Positions 1 through 6,933 are shown, counted from the stretch's first letter. The stretch: 9,437 nucleotides of DNA from Marinilabiliaceae bacterium (GCA_027010905.1 JALVBA010000153.1:1-9437); one strand, 5' to 3'. Numbers and translations: made by a program. The notes: generated from the sequence alone by a model not told the origin.

Positions 1-3000
1 GAGGGTTGGGGTGGGGCATCTTCTTTCAACCCGTTCTCTTTCCACATGCTGTAGAGCACGGGAACAACAAATATTGTTAGCAGTGCTATAACCATTCCTC
101 CAAAAATCGGAATAGCCATTGGTACCATTATGTCTGAACCTTTACCTCTCGACGTCAATACCGGCAGGAGTGCAATAAGTGTTGTGGCGGTAGTCATGAT
201 AGCCGGTCTTACCCGTTTTTGTCCGGCCTCCAAAACAATTGCTCTCACCTCTTCTACTGTTTGCGGTGCTTTTTTATCGAACAGCTGTTGCAGGTATGTG
301 CTGATTAACACCCCATCATCGGTTGCAATACCAAAGAGAGCGATAAATCCCACCCACACTGCCACACTGAGGTTGATAGTGTCTATCTGAAACATATTCT
401 GCATATTGATGCCTCCTATTGAGAAATTCATAAACCATGGTTGTCCGTATAGCCAGAGCATAATAAAACCTCCTGAGAATGCAACCAGAATACCAGAGAA
501 GATAAGCGATGCACTAATTACCGACCTGAACTGGAAATAGAGTATGAGGAAAATGATTATCAGAGCAATCGGGATAACGACCATTAGTCGTTTTGTTGCC
601 CGTATCTGATTCTCATAGTTACCTGTAAATTTATAATTTACTCCGGCTGGAATAACAAGTGAACCCTCTTCAATCTTTTCGTTCAGATATTTCTGAGCAT
701 TTTCAACCACATCAACCTCTGCATATTCAGGTTTCTTGTCAAATATTACATAGCCTACAAGGAATGTGTTTTCACTTTTTATCAGCTGAGGTCCGCGTGT
801 GTATTCTAACGTTGCCAATTGTCCCAAAGGTATCTGAGCTCCTGTAGGAGTTGAGATTAAAATCTTTTTCAGATCCTCAGGATTGTCCCTGTACTCCCTG
901 GCATAACGTACCCTTATGGGGTATCGTTCCCGCCCTTCAACGGTAGAAGAGAGTGCCATCCCGCCAATTGTTGAACTTAGGTAGTCCTGAATATCCTTTA
1001 TGGTCAAACCATATCGGGCAATTGCTTCACGGTTGATGTTTATTTCGAGATAGGGCTTACCCACTACTCTGTCGGCAAATACTGACATGGCTGAGACACC
1101 CTCAACCTTTTTCAGTTGATTCTCAATCTGTAACCCGGTTTTTTCTATCGACTCCAAATCGGGACCAAAAACTTTAATACCCATAGGTGCACGCATTCCT
1201 GTTTGCAGCATTACCAATCGCGTCTGTATCGGTTGTAATTTCGGTGCTGAAGTTAGTCCGGGAATATTTGCCTTATTCACAATCTCTTTCCAGATATCAT
1301 CGGGTGTGTGAATGTGGTCTCTCCACTGCCTGAAGTACTCTCCATCGTTATCCTCAACCAGCATATTTTTGTCGATTACTTTGAAACCATCCTTAGGATT
1401 GTATGTCTCCCCGTTTTTCATAACAAAGTCACCATCTTTATCAACCTTAAAACGCATCCTGTAGCCCTTCTCATTAAGGACATACTCAGGCTTGTAGTTA
1501 ATTACATTTTCATACATTGAAGTAGGGGCAGGGTCTAAAGCCGAATTCACGCGTCCCCATTTGCCAACCACATTATCCACTTCGGGAATGGTGTTAACTT
1601 TCTTGTCAAGCAGCCTGATGACTTCAAGATTCTCCTCTACACCTGAGTGAGGCATGGTTGTAGGCATCAGAAGGAATGAACCCTCATCGAGAGCCGGCAT
1701 AAACTCTTTCCCTATTCCGGGAAAAGTCTTCGCAACAGATTTCCATGCTGAGGTCTCTTTAACTACATCAGGCATAAACCCAAATACCTTGTCTAAGCCT
1801 GTCCATGCAGTTATTCCGAGAAGAATAATAAATATTGGCAGACTTAAGAACTTCCATTTGTTATTTAGTGCGAACTTCAATATCTGAGGATAGAAGTAGA
1901 TGATTGAGCTAAGAACTCCCAGAATTAGAGCAAGCATTAAAACAACAAAAAGAAAGTTTGTGAAGAGGTTGTTTTGCGCTCCAAGAGGCATCCACTGCTC
2001 GGTAAGGTATTTTATTACAACAAGAAGTATAATGGCAATATTTATGATATTGACAAACTTCTTGCGGCTCTCACTCCACCTGTATGCAAGAAAGTTATTG
2101 GCAGCGTAAGCAACTGCGGCAATGGCAATAATCCAATGACCCCAGAATATGAGCGATACCCCTGCCGTTGCAAGAACAATATTTGCGTATTGTCTTACTT
2201 TACGGCTGTTAATTTTTATAGAGAATATCAGATGTGCAAGTGCCGGAATGATAACCAGTCCAACAACAAGAGCTGACAGCATAACAAATGTTTTTGTAAA
2301 GGCAAGTGGTCTGAACAGTTTACCTTCAGCGGCTTCCATTGCGAATACAGGCATAAAACTGATTACAGTGGTTGCAATAGCTGTGAGTACCGCCGGAGCA
2401 ACCTCAATGGTAGCGGCGTAAATTACATTTACGAGATGCTTTCCTTTGGCATCCTTGTTTTCAGGCATTGAGGTGTGCCGGATAATGTTCTCCGTAAATA
2501 CAACCCCCACATCAACCATTACACCAATAGCAATGGCAATACCCGAAAGAGCAACAATGTTAGCATCAATCCCGAACTTACGCATTGCAATAAAGGTCAT
2601 CAAAACACCAATGGGCAGCAGGCTGGAGATCAAAAATGAGGCTCTCAGATTAAAAACAAGAATTAAGACTACCAGAATACTTATAAGTATTTCGAGAGAG
2701 AGAGCCTCTTCGAGGGTTCCCAGTGTTTCGTGAATCAATCCTGAGCGATCGTAGAAAGGTACAATAGTCACTTTCGACACCGTTCCATCTTTTAGTGTTT
2801 TGGTTGGTAAGCCAGGCTCTATCTCTTTGATTTTATCTTTTATGTTGTTAATTACCTCAAGCGGGTTTGCACCGTAACGGGCAACAACCACACCGCCTAC
2901 AGCATCGGCACCTCCTTTGTCCAAACCGCCGCGTCGGGTAGCCGGTCCCAGATTGACTTTGGCAACATCTTTTACCCTGATAGGCACATTATCTTTTACT

Positions 3001-3800
3001 GCCACCACCGATTTTTCAATGTCTTCAACACTCTTAACATACCCTAAGGCACGAATAAGATACTCGGCACGGTTAAATTCAATGGTACGGGCTCCAATAT
3101 CGAGGTTACTCTTTTTTACGGCATTCATTATTTGGGCAATCGTAACACCGTGAGCCTTCATGGCATTAGGGTCGATATCCACCTGATACTCCTTAATGTA
3201 GCCACCGATAGAGGCAACCTCCGAAACCCCCTTGGCAGAGGTGAGCGCATACTTAATGTAGAAATCCTGTAGCGAGCGTAACTCTTGCGGATCCCATCCA
3301 CCGGCAGGATTGTTATTCTTATCACGACCTTCGAGAGTGTACCAATAAACCTGTCCCAAAGCAGTAGCATCAGGGCCGAGAGCAGGAGTTACACCTTCGG
3401 GCAGAGTACCTGCCGGAAGTGAGTTCAGCTTCTCAAGTATCCGGCTGCGACTCCAGTAGAACTCAATGTTTTCATCAAAAATAACGTAGATACTCGAAAC
3501 GCCGAAAATAGAGTTGCTACGGATAGTATTAACTCCGGGTATTCCCAGCAGGGCAGTGGTCAGTGGGTACGATATCTGGTCTTCGATATCTTGCGGCGAA
3601 CGTCCCGCCCATTCGGTATAGACAATCTGCTGGTTCTCCCCTATATCCGGGATTGCGTCAACGGGAACAGGGTCGTTGGGTAGTATTCCGGTATTCCACC
3701 CAAAAGGAGATGTTACTACACCCCAGGCAATAAAAATGGTAAGAATAAGAATTGTTACCAGCTTATTTTCTAAGAAGAACTTTATTGTTTTGTTTAACAT
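1..3800 (-). CDS. cusA: CusA-type heavy-metal RND efflux pump, 3' end cut by window
   Basis: Inner-membrane proton-driven RND transporter that would export monovalent metal ions (copper or silver) through a CusB-like adaptor and an outer-membrane channel. The reading frame is open from the ATG at 3800 to the left edge, giving 1266 codons without a stop. The protein starts MLNKTIKFFLENKLV, followed by the first membrane helix. The periplasmic porter domains include the ALLGIPGV and TRRGGLDKGG regions. The fourth helix has GIAIAIGVMVD with D430 and E437, matching the CzcA D408/E415 spacing. Alanine stands at the place of CzcA D402, as in CusA, which argues for monovalent rather than divalent ions. 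A later helix has GIATDDGVLIST (D1161, D1162). Methionines 864, 869 and 873 lie in a periplasmic stretch ending APMGIKVFG. The protein is longer than E. coli CusA (about 1047 residues) because of extra hydrophobic segments at about 528-635. No adaptor or TolC-type gene is visible; they may lie beyond the left edge. Confidence 0.96.
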   Translation of the reverse strand, partial: MLNKTIKFFLENKLVTILILTIFIAWGVVTSPFGWNTGILPNDPVPVDAIPDIGENQQIVYTEWAGRSPQDIEDQISYPLTTALLGIPGVNTIRSNSIFGVSSIYVIFDENIEFYWSRSRILEKLNSLPAGTLPEGVTPALGPDATALGQVYWYTLEGRDKNNNPAGGWDPQELRSLQDFYIKYALTSAKGVSEVASIGGYIKEYQVDIDPNAMKAHGVTIAQIMNAVKKSNLDIGARTIEFNRAEYLIRALGYVKSVEDIEKSVVAVKDNVPIRVKDVAKVNLGPATRRGGLDKGGADAVGGVVVARYGANPLEVINNIKDKIKEIEPGLPTKTLKDGTVSKVTIVPFYDRSGLIHETLGTLEEALSLEILISILVVLILVFNLRASFLISSLLPIGVLMTFIAMRKFGIDANIVALSGIAIAIGVMVDVGVVFTENIIRHTSMPENKDAKGKHLVNVIYAATIEVAPAVLTAIATTVISFMPVFAMEAAEGKLFRPLAFTKTFVMLSALVVGLVIIPALAHLIFSIKINSRKVRQYANIVLATAGVSLIFWGHWIIAIAAVAYAANNFLAYRWSESRKKFVNIINIAIILLVVIKYLTEQWMPLGAQNNLFTNFLFVVLMLALILGVLSSIIYFYPQILKFALNNKWKFLSLPIFIILLGITAWTGLDKVFGFMPDVVKETSAWKSVAKTFPGIGKEFMPALDEGSFLLMPTTMPHSGVEENLEVIRLLDKKVNTIPEVDNVVGKWGRVNSALDPAPTSMYENVINYKPEYVLNEKGYRMRFKVDKDGDFVMKNGETYNPKDGFKVIDKNMLVEDNDGEYFRQWRDHIHTPDDIWKEIVNKANIPGLTSAPKLQPIQTRLVMLQTGMRAPMGIKVFGPDLESIEKTGLQIENQLKKVEGVSAMSVFADRVVGKPYLEININREAIARYGLTIKDIQDYLSSTIGGMALSSTVEGRERYPIRVRYAREYRDNPEDLKKILISTPTGAQIPLGQLATLEYTRGPQLIKSENTFLVGYVIFDKKPEYAEVDVVENAQKYLNEKIEEGSLVIPAGVNYKFTGNYENQIRATKRLMVVIPIALIIIFLILYFQFRSVISASLIFSGILVAFSGGFIMLWLYGQPWFMNFSIGGINMQNMFQIDTINLSVAVWVGFIALFGIATDDGVLISTYLQQLFDKKAPQTVEEVRAIVLEAGQKRVRPAIMTTATTLIALLPVLTSRGKGSDIMVPMAIPIFGGMVIALLTIFVVPVLYSMWKENGLKEDAPPQP

Positions 3801-3816
3801 GATGTTTGCTGTTTAA

Positions 3817-3833
3817 ACTCATCAGATGAGTTG
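3817..3833. repeat. 17-bp perfect palindrome in the pump leader
   Basis: AACTCATC and GATGAGTT flank a single A. The palindrome lies between the predicted transcription start of the pump gene and its ATG, so it would be in the 5' untranslated leader. It could be a second operator or a small leader hairpin. Nothing comparable occurs in the leader of the HMA gene that shares the upstream box. Function is unknown. Confidence 0.5.
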
Positions 3834-3851
3834 CTTGTTAATTTGTTGATG

Positions 3852-3900
3852 CAAACATACTACGACTTTGGAGGGGGTGTGTTATACAATTTTTGAAAAG
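3852..3900 (-). promoter_or_regulatory. Pump promoter with shared 22-bp operator box
   Basis: Read on the minus strand, a 22-bp box at 3900-3879 (core TTTTCAAnAATTGTATAAC) is followed by 19 bp and then TATGTTTG at 3859-3852. The latter fits the Bacteroidota TAnnTTTG -7 element. Transcription would begin near 3846, about 45 nt before the ATG. The same box with identical spacing occurs on the plus strand at 6245-6293, before the HMA gene. The box ends where the -33 element should be, as expected for an activator that contacts RNA polymerase directly. The HMA/AraC protein at 5447-6019 is the likely binder; this is inference. Confidence 0.8.
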
Positions 3901-4247
3901 ATGTGTATCTTTTTTGTGTAGAGGGGGAAAGAGCCTTGCTACCCCTGCCTTCGACGCCGCTCAGGTAGAGGTGAGGTGAATAAGGAGTATAGTTCCGTAG
4001 GAACGGCATCTCCGCTTCTCGGCTATACGTTTTCCCTTTGACAATTCGTTGACCTACGCTACGCTTCGGACGAACGAATGCCTTCAACGTGCGTTACGAC
4101 CTTGAATCGTGCTTGCACATTCAAGCGTCAGGGGTTCCAAAGCACCACGCCACCGCACCCCTTGACAGGTTCTGAGAATATGACGGGTTTCAGCTTTTAT
4201 GTTGTTAGGTAGATACGGAATTTGGTGGAAAATACTAAACTAATATT
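3901..4247. other. Gene-free, GC-richer block with short palindromes; probable repeat remnant
   Basis: No credible gene lies here; open frames are short and low in quality. Composition is richer in G and C than the flanking genes. It contains GTTCC-GTA-GGAAC (about 3989-4001), an ATTCGTT...AACGAAT pair (about 4043-4078), and the hairpin at 4101-4125. On the minus strand, CTGAGCGGCGTCGAAGG near 3949-3965 resembles the CTGAGCGAAGTCGAAG motif that I recall as a common interspersed sequence in Bacteroidota genomes. I read the block as degraded interspersed repeat DNA. No terminator for the thioesterase gene is obvious. Confidence 0.45.
4101..4125. repeat. Imperfect 25-bp palindrome
   Basis: CTTGAAT and ATTCAAG form the outer arms and GTGC-TT-GCAC the inner arms, with one unpaired C on the left side. 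There is no T-run on either side, so it does not look like an intrinsic terminator. It probably belongs to the repeat remnant around it. Confidence 0.45.
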
Positions 4248-4985
4248 TTACTCAAAAGAAAATATTACCCGGCAAACCTCTTTCTCATCTTTTTTCAAAA
4301 GTCCGAGTATAGTATCTTTGCTGTTGTCGCTTGGGCCCATTTCAATCTTGATTATCTCATTGACAAAAACTTCAGAGAGGTAGTTTATCTCGAAAGAGGT
4401 GAGTTTTTTATTTTTGCTGATACTTACAGGGAGAGTTTTCATAATCCAATCGGCATACCACACATTGTTTACATGTCCGTTAATATCTATTTCGTTTTCT
4501 GAAACCTTTATTTCCGAACTGTATTCTGTATGTTGTAGTGCAGGTATTTTACCAAGTTTGTTGTCTATAGCTGAGAGTTCAGGATAATTGAGGTCTCTGA
4601 ATTCATTAGCAATCATTTTAGGTCTTTTTGATTGTCTGTCAATCACGAGCCAGTAAGATGCAGCCCTGACAAGTATATTCTCTGATAAATCACTAAGCAG
4701 AAAATCCCGTACTCCAAATAGCCGGTCAACACCTTTAGGCCATGTTTTCAGAACTATCTCTTCTCCTTTTTTAGGCCATCTCTTAATCTCTACTCTTAAT
4801 CGTGATAGTACCCAGGTGTCGTTTTGCCTGTTCAGGTCAGTTATTCCAAAATGTAACCTGTTGGCATGCTCTCCGGCAATTGTCTGCAGATAGTCGAGCA
4901 GAGAGGATAGTGTAAGTAGGGAGTTGCCATTACATTGAGCAGACTCCGGTTTTATGTATTTTTGTAAGATGAGTTCCATTGCCAT
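4248..4985 (-). CDS. Acyl-ACP thioesterase (FatA/FatB-like, PF01643 family)
   Basis: A 245-residue cytoplasmic enzyme expected to release free fatty acids from acyl carrier protein. The family has two hot-dog folds: the N-terminal one covers about residues 3-130 (TWVLSRLRVEIKRWP) and the C-terminal one about 150-245. The C-terminal half carries the signature DINGHVNNVWYADW with D167, N169 and H171. E205 lies 34 residues after the histidine, the same spacing as the catalytic Glu of plant FatB (D281, N283, H285, E319). All four key residues are therefore present. Length fits bacterial members. The start is either M1 (4985) or M3 (4979); no ribosome site separates them. It stands alone, facing the same way as the pump but about 450 bp upstream of it and separated by the pump's own promoter, so a joint operon is unlikely. 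I see no link to metal handling or CRISPR. Confidence 0.93.
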   Translation of the reverse strand: MAMELILQKYIKPESAQCNGNSLLTLSSLLDYLQTIAGEHANRLHFGITDLNRQNDTWVLSRLRVEIKRWPKKGEEIVLKTWPKGVDRLFGVRDFLLSDLSENILVRAASYWLVIDRQSKRPKMIANEFRDLNYPELSAIDNKLGKIPALQHTEYSSEIKVSENEIDINGHVNNVWYADWIMKTLPVSISKNKKLTSFEINYLSEVFVNEIIKIEMGPSDNSKDTILGLLKKDEKEVCRVIFSFE

Positions 4986-5184
4986 TAATTATTGTATGTT
5001 GAGTAGACTGTTGTACAAAGTTACACAATCCTGAAAACTTTCAGGACAAAGAATACTCGAAGTTTTACAAAGAAATAATTGGAAAGCGAAACGAACTGTT
5101 TACAAGGGAGTAAAACTATATTGTAATTGTAGGATAAAAAAAATGTTGTTATTATTAAAGATTTCGTGTATTATTTACGGCCTC
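4986..5184. other. Gene-free stretch upstream of the thioesterase
   Basis: No gene is visible. It should hold the thioesterase promoter on the minus strand, but no clear TAnnTTTG element could be picked. A short hairpin, CCTGAAA-AC-TTTCAGG, occurs at 5030-5045; the two-base loop makes it weak and it has no T-run. Confidence 0.4.
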
Positions 5185-5340
5185 TTTCAGATTGTACTTG
5201 GAGTGTACTTGAAGATTTAGTGAGATTGGGTAGCTCCGAAGGTATGAGGAGATCACCCGACCGAACTTAATCTTCAAGCATGCGGAAAGTGCAATCTGAA
5301 ATAAGCCTTGATTTTTTTTGTTCCTTTTTTGCATCAAGGC
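5185..5340. repeat. Compound inverted-repeat element, possibly MITE-like or a structured RNA
   Basis: Two inverted pairs lie side by side. The first has 33-nt arms at 5185-5217 and 5269-5301, perfect over 10 bp at each arm end (TTTCAGATTG and CTTGAAGATT) and diverged in the middle, with about 50 bp between them. The second is a perfect 8-bp pair, GCCTTGAT at 5305-5312 and ATCAAGGC at 5333-5340, around a T-rich 20-nt loop. Preserved arm ends with a diverged centre suggest a stem kept by selection or a short mobile element. From memory, minus-strand text like TTGATGCAAAAAAGGAAC recurs between genes in Bacteroidota; a genome search would settle copy number. Confidence 0.5.
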
Positions 5341-5446
5341 AAAAAAGGAAAAGGCATTATGTTATTATCTACTATATTTAAGGCTAAGAATTATTTATTG
5401 CTTAGTAGTAAAAAATATTTAACTTTAGTCTCAAGATTAAATCATT
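5341..5446 (+). other. Leader region of the HMA/AraC regulator gene
   Basis: An AT-rich stretch that should contain the regulator's promoter. The 22-bp box found before the pump and HMA genes is absent here, and no clear TAnnTTTG element is seen, so the regulator does not appear to control itself through that box. Expression may be constitutive; this is inference. Confidence 0.4.
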
Positions 5447-6019
5447 ATGGCCGCAACTACTTTACATATCAAAAATATGGTTTGCAACCGTTGTATACGT
5501 GTTGTAACTGAAGAGCTCACAAAGCTGGGTTTGCAAATTAAAACTGTAGAACTGGGAGAGGCAGTAGTTACAGATGAACCCGGTGATGAAAAACTCGAGC
5601 AGATCGGGAATGTCCTTAGTAAAAATGGGTTTGAATTAATAGATGACCGAAAAGGACAGATGATTGACCACATAAAAACGGTAATAATAGAGCTTATTCA
5701 TTATCAAAAAGAGAAGGGTGAACATGTGAATTTTTCTGATTATCTGTCAAAAAAGATTGGTTATGACTACTCATACCTTAGTAACCTCTTCTCATCAGTT
5801 GAAGGTACAACCATTGAGAAATATATCATTCATCAGAAAATAGAAAAAGCGAAGGAGCTGCTCGTGTACGACGAGTTAACCCTAAGCGAGATATCCTGGC
5901 AATTGGGATACAGTAGTGTTCAGCATCTTTCACGACAGTTTAAGAAGATTACAGGACTAACCCCATCACACTTCAAAAAAGTAAAAGAGAATAGAAGAAA
6001 ACCTCTTGATGAAGTTTAA
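5447..6019 (+). CDS. HMA-like/AraC fusion transcription regulator, candidate copper sensor
   Basis: A 190-residue DNA-binding protein. Residues 1-68 resemble a heavy-metal-associated (ferredoxin-like) domain, with NMVCNRC giving C13 and C16 as a CxxC metal site, followed by VTEELTKLGLQIKTVELGEA. Residues 72-183 are an AraC/XylS-type domain: two helix-turn-helix units, around FSDYLSKKIGYDYSYLSNLF and then LTLSEISWQLGYSSVQHLSR, ending in the family hallmark FKKITGLTPSHFKK. The usual AraC sugar-binding cupin is absent, so the HMA-like part probably senses the ligand. The ATG at 5447 starts directly before the CxxC domain and no upstream extension fits. The gene lies between two divergent targets that share a promoter box. 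Proteins of this layout are annotated in Bacteroidota simply as AraC regulators. Metal identity and activator role are inferred, not shown. Confidence 0.92.
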   Translation: MAATTLHIKNMVCNRCIRVVTEELTKLGLQIKTVELGEAVVTDEPGDEKLEQIGNVLSKNGFELIDDRKGQMIDHIKTVIIELIHYQKEKGEHVNFSDYLSKKIGYDYSYLSNLFSSVEGTTIEKYIIHQKIEKAKELLVYDELTLSEISWQLGYSSVQHLSRQFKKITGLTPSHFKKVKENRRKPLDEV

Positions 6020-6244
6020 AACCTGACAATAAGGTCCGCCCCCCCCCTCCCGCTGTGGTGGGATTTCCTCACCCCCTTTGAGGAAATAATCATACCTTTC
6101 TGGATAATCTCTAACATTCGAATGATCGGCGGACGATCGAAGCTTTAGAACGGCGAAAACCTTCGTTCGTCACCGCTGGGGCGGGGGCAATGAAGCGTTA
6201 GCGCGCGGAGCGAGGGGCTTTCCCAACCCAAAAATTATATAACT
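6020..6244. other. Gene-free, GC-rich block with C9 tract and repeat-like debris
   Basis: No gene is visible. A run of nine C lies at 6039-6047, CATTCGAATG at 6115-6124 is a 10-bp palindrome, and 6130-6225 is much richer in G and C than the genes on either side. It resembles the block at 3901-4247 in composition and in lying next to a copy of the shared promoter, but the only matching text I found is about 10 bp (TTCGTTCGTC), so common origin is unproven. Confidence 0.4.
6064..6086 (+). terminator. Possible terminator of the regulator gene
   Basis: TTTCCTC and GAGGAAA form a perfect 7-bp stem with a 9-nt loop, 45 nt after the regulator stop codon. No T-run follows, so it is at best a weak intrinsic terminator; it may instead belong to the repeat debris. 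Confidence 0.35.
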
Positions 6245-6293
6245 CTTTTCAATAATTGTATAACACTTTGAGTTCTCTCCTACCTTACCTTTG
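6245..6293 (+). promoter_or_regulatory. HMA gene promoter with shared 22-bp operator box
   Basis: A 22-bp box at 6245-6266, differing at one base from the one before the pump gene, is followed by exactly 19 bp and TACCTTTG at 6286-6293 (TAnnTTTG class). Transcription would start near 6299, about 31 nt before the ATG. In this copy the box contains CAAT-A-ATTG, a small dyad that is imperfect in the pump copy. The position, just upstream of and abutting the -33 zone, suggests activation by the neighbouring HMA/AraC protein. Confidence 0.8.
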
Positions 6294-6329
6294 CCCTGTA
6301 CAGAAAGCAGTAAACCAAAAGACAATGTA

Positions 6330-6608
6330 ATGAACAGTCAAAATGTAACAATTAAAATAGAGAATCTTAAATGTCACGGGTGTGCGAATACTATCACTAG
6401 CGGGTTACGAAAGTTTAAGGAGGTAGAAAATGTAATAGTTAGAGTGGAAGATTCTACAGTGATGATATCATTCAACGGTAGCGATGATAAGGTTGACAAG
6501 TATAAGAAGAAACTTGCAAACTTAGGTTATCCAGAGACCGGGGAAAATAGTAGGCTCTCAATTGTTAAATCATACGTCAGTTGTGCCATTGGAAGAATTC
6601 ATGATTAA
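6330..6608 (+). CDS. Small HMA metal-binding protein, CopZ-like
   Basis: A 92-residue cytoplasmic protein of the heavy-metal-associated family, expected to bind Cu(I) or a similar soft metal and pass it to other proteins. The domain covers about residues 4-68: NVTIKIENLKCHGCANTI with C15 and C18 as the CxxC metal site, then the VENVIVRVEDSTVMISF strands and a GY turn near the end. A tail of about 20 residues, with SYVSCAIG giving C85, extends beyond the usual 65-70 residues of CopZ. I chose the ATG at 6330; an in-frame TTG at 6291 lies inside the -7 promoter element and cannot be the start. Its promoter carries the same box as the pump gene. The next gene follows after 56 bp and probably shares the transcript. 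Confidence 0.9.
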   Translation: MNSQNVTIKIENLKCHGCANTITSGLRKFKEVENVIVRVEDSTVMISFNGSDDKVDKYKKKLANLGYPETGENSRLSIVKSYVSCAIGRIHD

Positions 6609-6664
6609 GAGATACATCGAGAGATTTTGCTTTTAAACTAAAACTTTTCCTGAAATTTATCATT

Positions 6665-6868
6665 ATGCAAATCATACTACAATCAGCAATTACCTGTCCG
6701 GAATGCGGATACAAAAGAGAGGAGACAATGCCTGAGGATGCATGCCAGCATTTTTATGAATGTACGAAATGTAAAACAATTCTTAAACCAAAACCCGGCG
6801 ATTGCTGTGTGTTCTGTTCGTACGGTACCGTACCTTGCCCCCCTGTGCAGAGGGCGAGTTTGAAATAG
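6665..6868 (+). CDS. Cys-rich GDCCVxC-domain small protein
   Basis: A 67-residue cytoplasmic protein with nine cysteines (11, 14, 27, 33, 36, 47, 48, 51, 58). CPECG (11-15) and CTKC (33-36) form a zinc-ribbon-like pair of knuckles. The C-terminal part has GDCCVFCSYG (45-54) and then VPCPPVQ. This fits the family known as GDCCVxC domain-containing (seleno)proteins, small proteins often seen near mercury or copper resistance genes, whose biochemical role is not established as far as I know. Here all positions are Cys; there is no in-frame TGA. The gene follows the HMA gene on the same strand with a 56-bp gap and no promoter of its own that I can see, so it is probably co-transcribed. A role in binding, reducing or buffering thiophilic metal is inferred. 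Confidence 0.85.
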   Translation: MQIILQSAITCPECGYKREETMPEDACQHFYECTKCKTILKPKPGDCCVFCSYGTVPCPPVQRASLK

Positions 6869-6933
6869 TGTTATTTTGCTTTTGAAAAAAGTAATCGCCG
6901 AATCATCAGGGGATATAGGCCAAGAAATTGCAA

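Noticed and set aside
130..3370. Many open frames of 60-100 codons on the plus strand, and one on the minus strand, within the pump region
   Set aside because: They lie wholly inside the long pump frame on the minus strand, have no recognisable domains, and look like antisense or out-of-frame shadows.
3860..4087. A 75-codon minus-strand frame beginning MKAFVRPKRSVG
   Set aside because: It spans the pump's operator and repeat-like palindromic DNA, has no domain, and its peptide looks like translated interspersed repeat.
4248..4985. Functional link of the thioesterase to metal resistance or CRISPR
   Set aside because: It has a complete set of thioesterase catalytic residues, no shared operator box, and no operon link; it is probably a housekeeping neighbour.
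5155..5337. A 60-codon minus-strand frame beginning MMQKRNKKNQG
   Set aside because: It coincides with the compound inverted repeat at 5185-5340, so it is better read as a repeat than a gene.
6064..6086. A confident intrinsic terminator after the regulator gene
   Set aside because: The stem is only 7 bp and has no T-run, so it is listed with low confidence only.
6291..6329. TTG at 6291 as start of the HMA gene
   Set aside because: This codon lies inside the predicted -7 element, upstream of the transcription start; the ATG at 6330 directly precedes the HMA domain.
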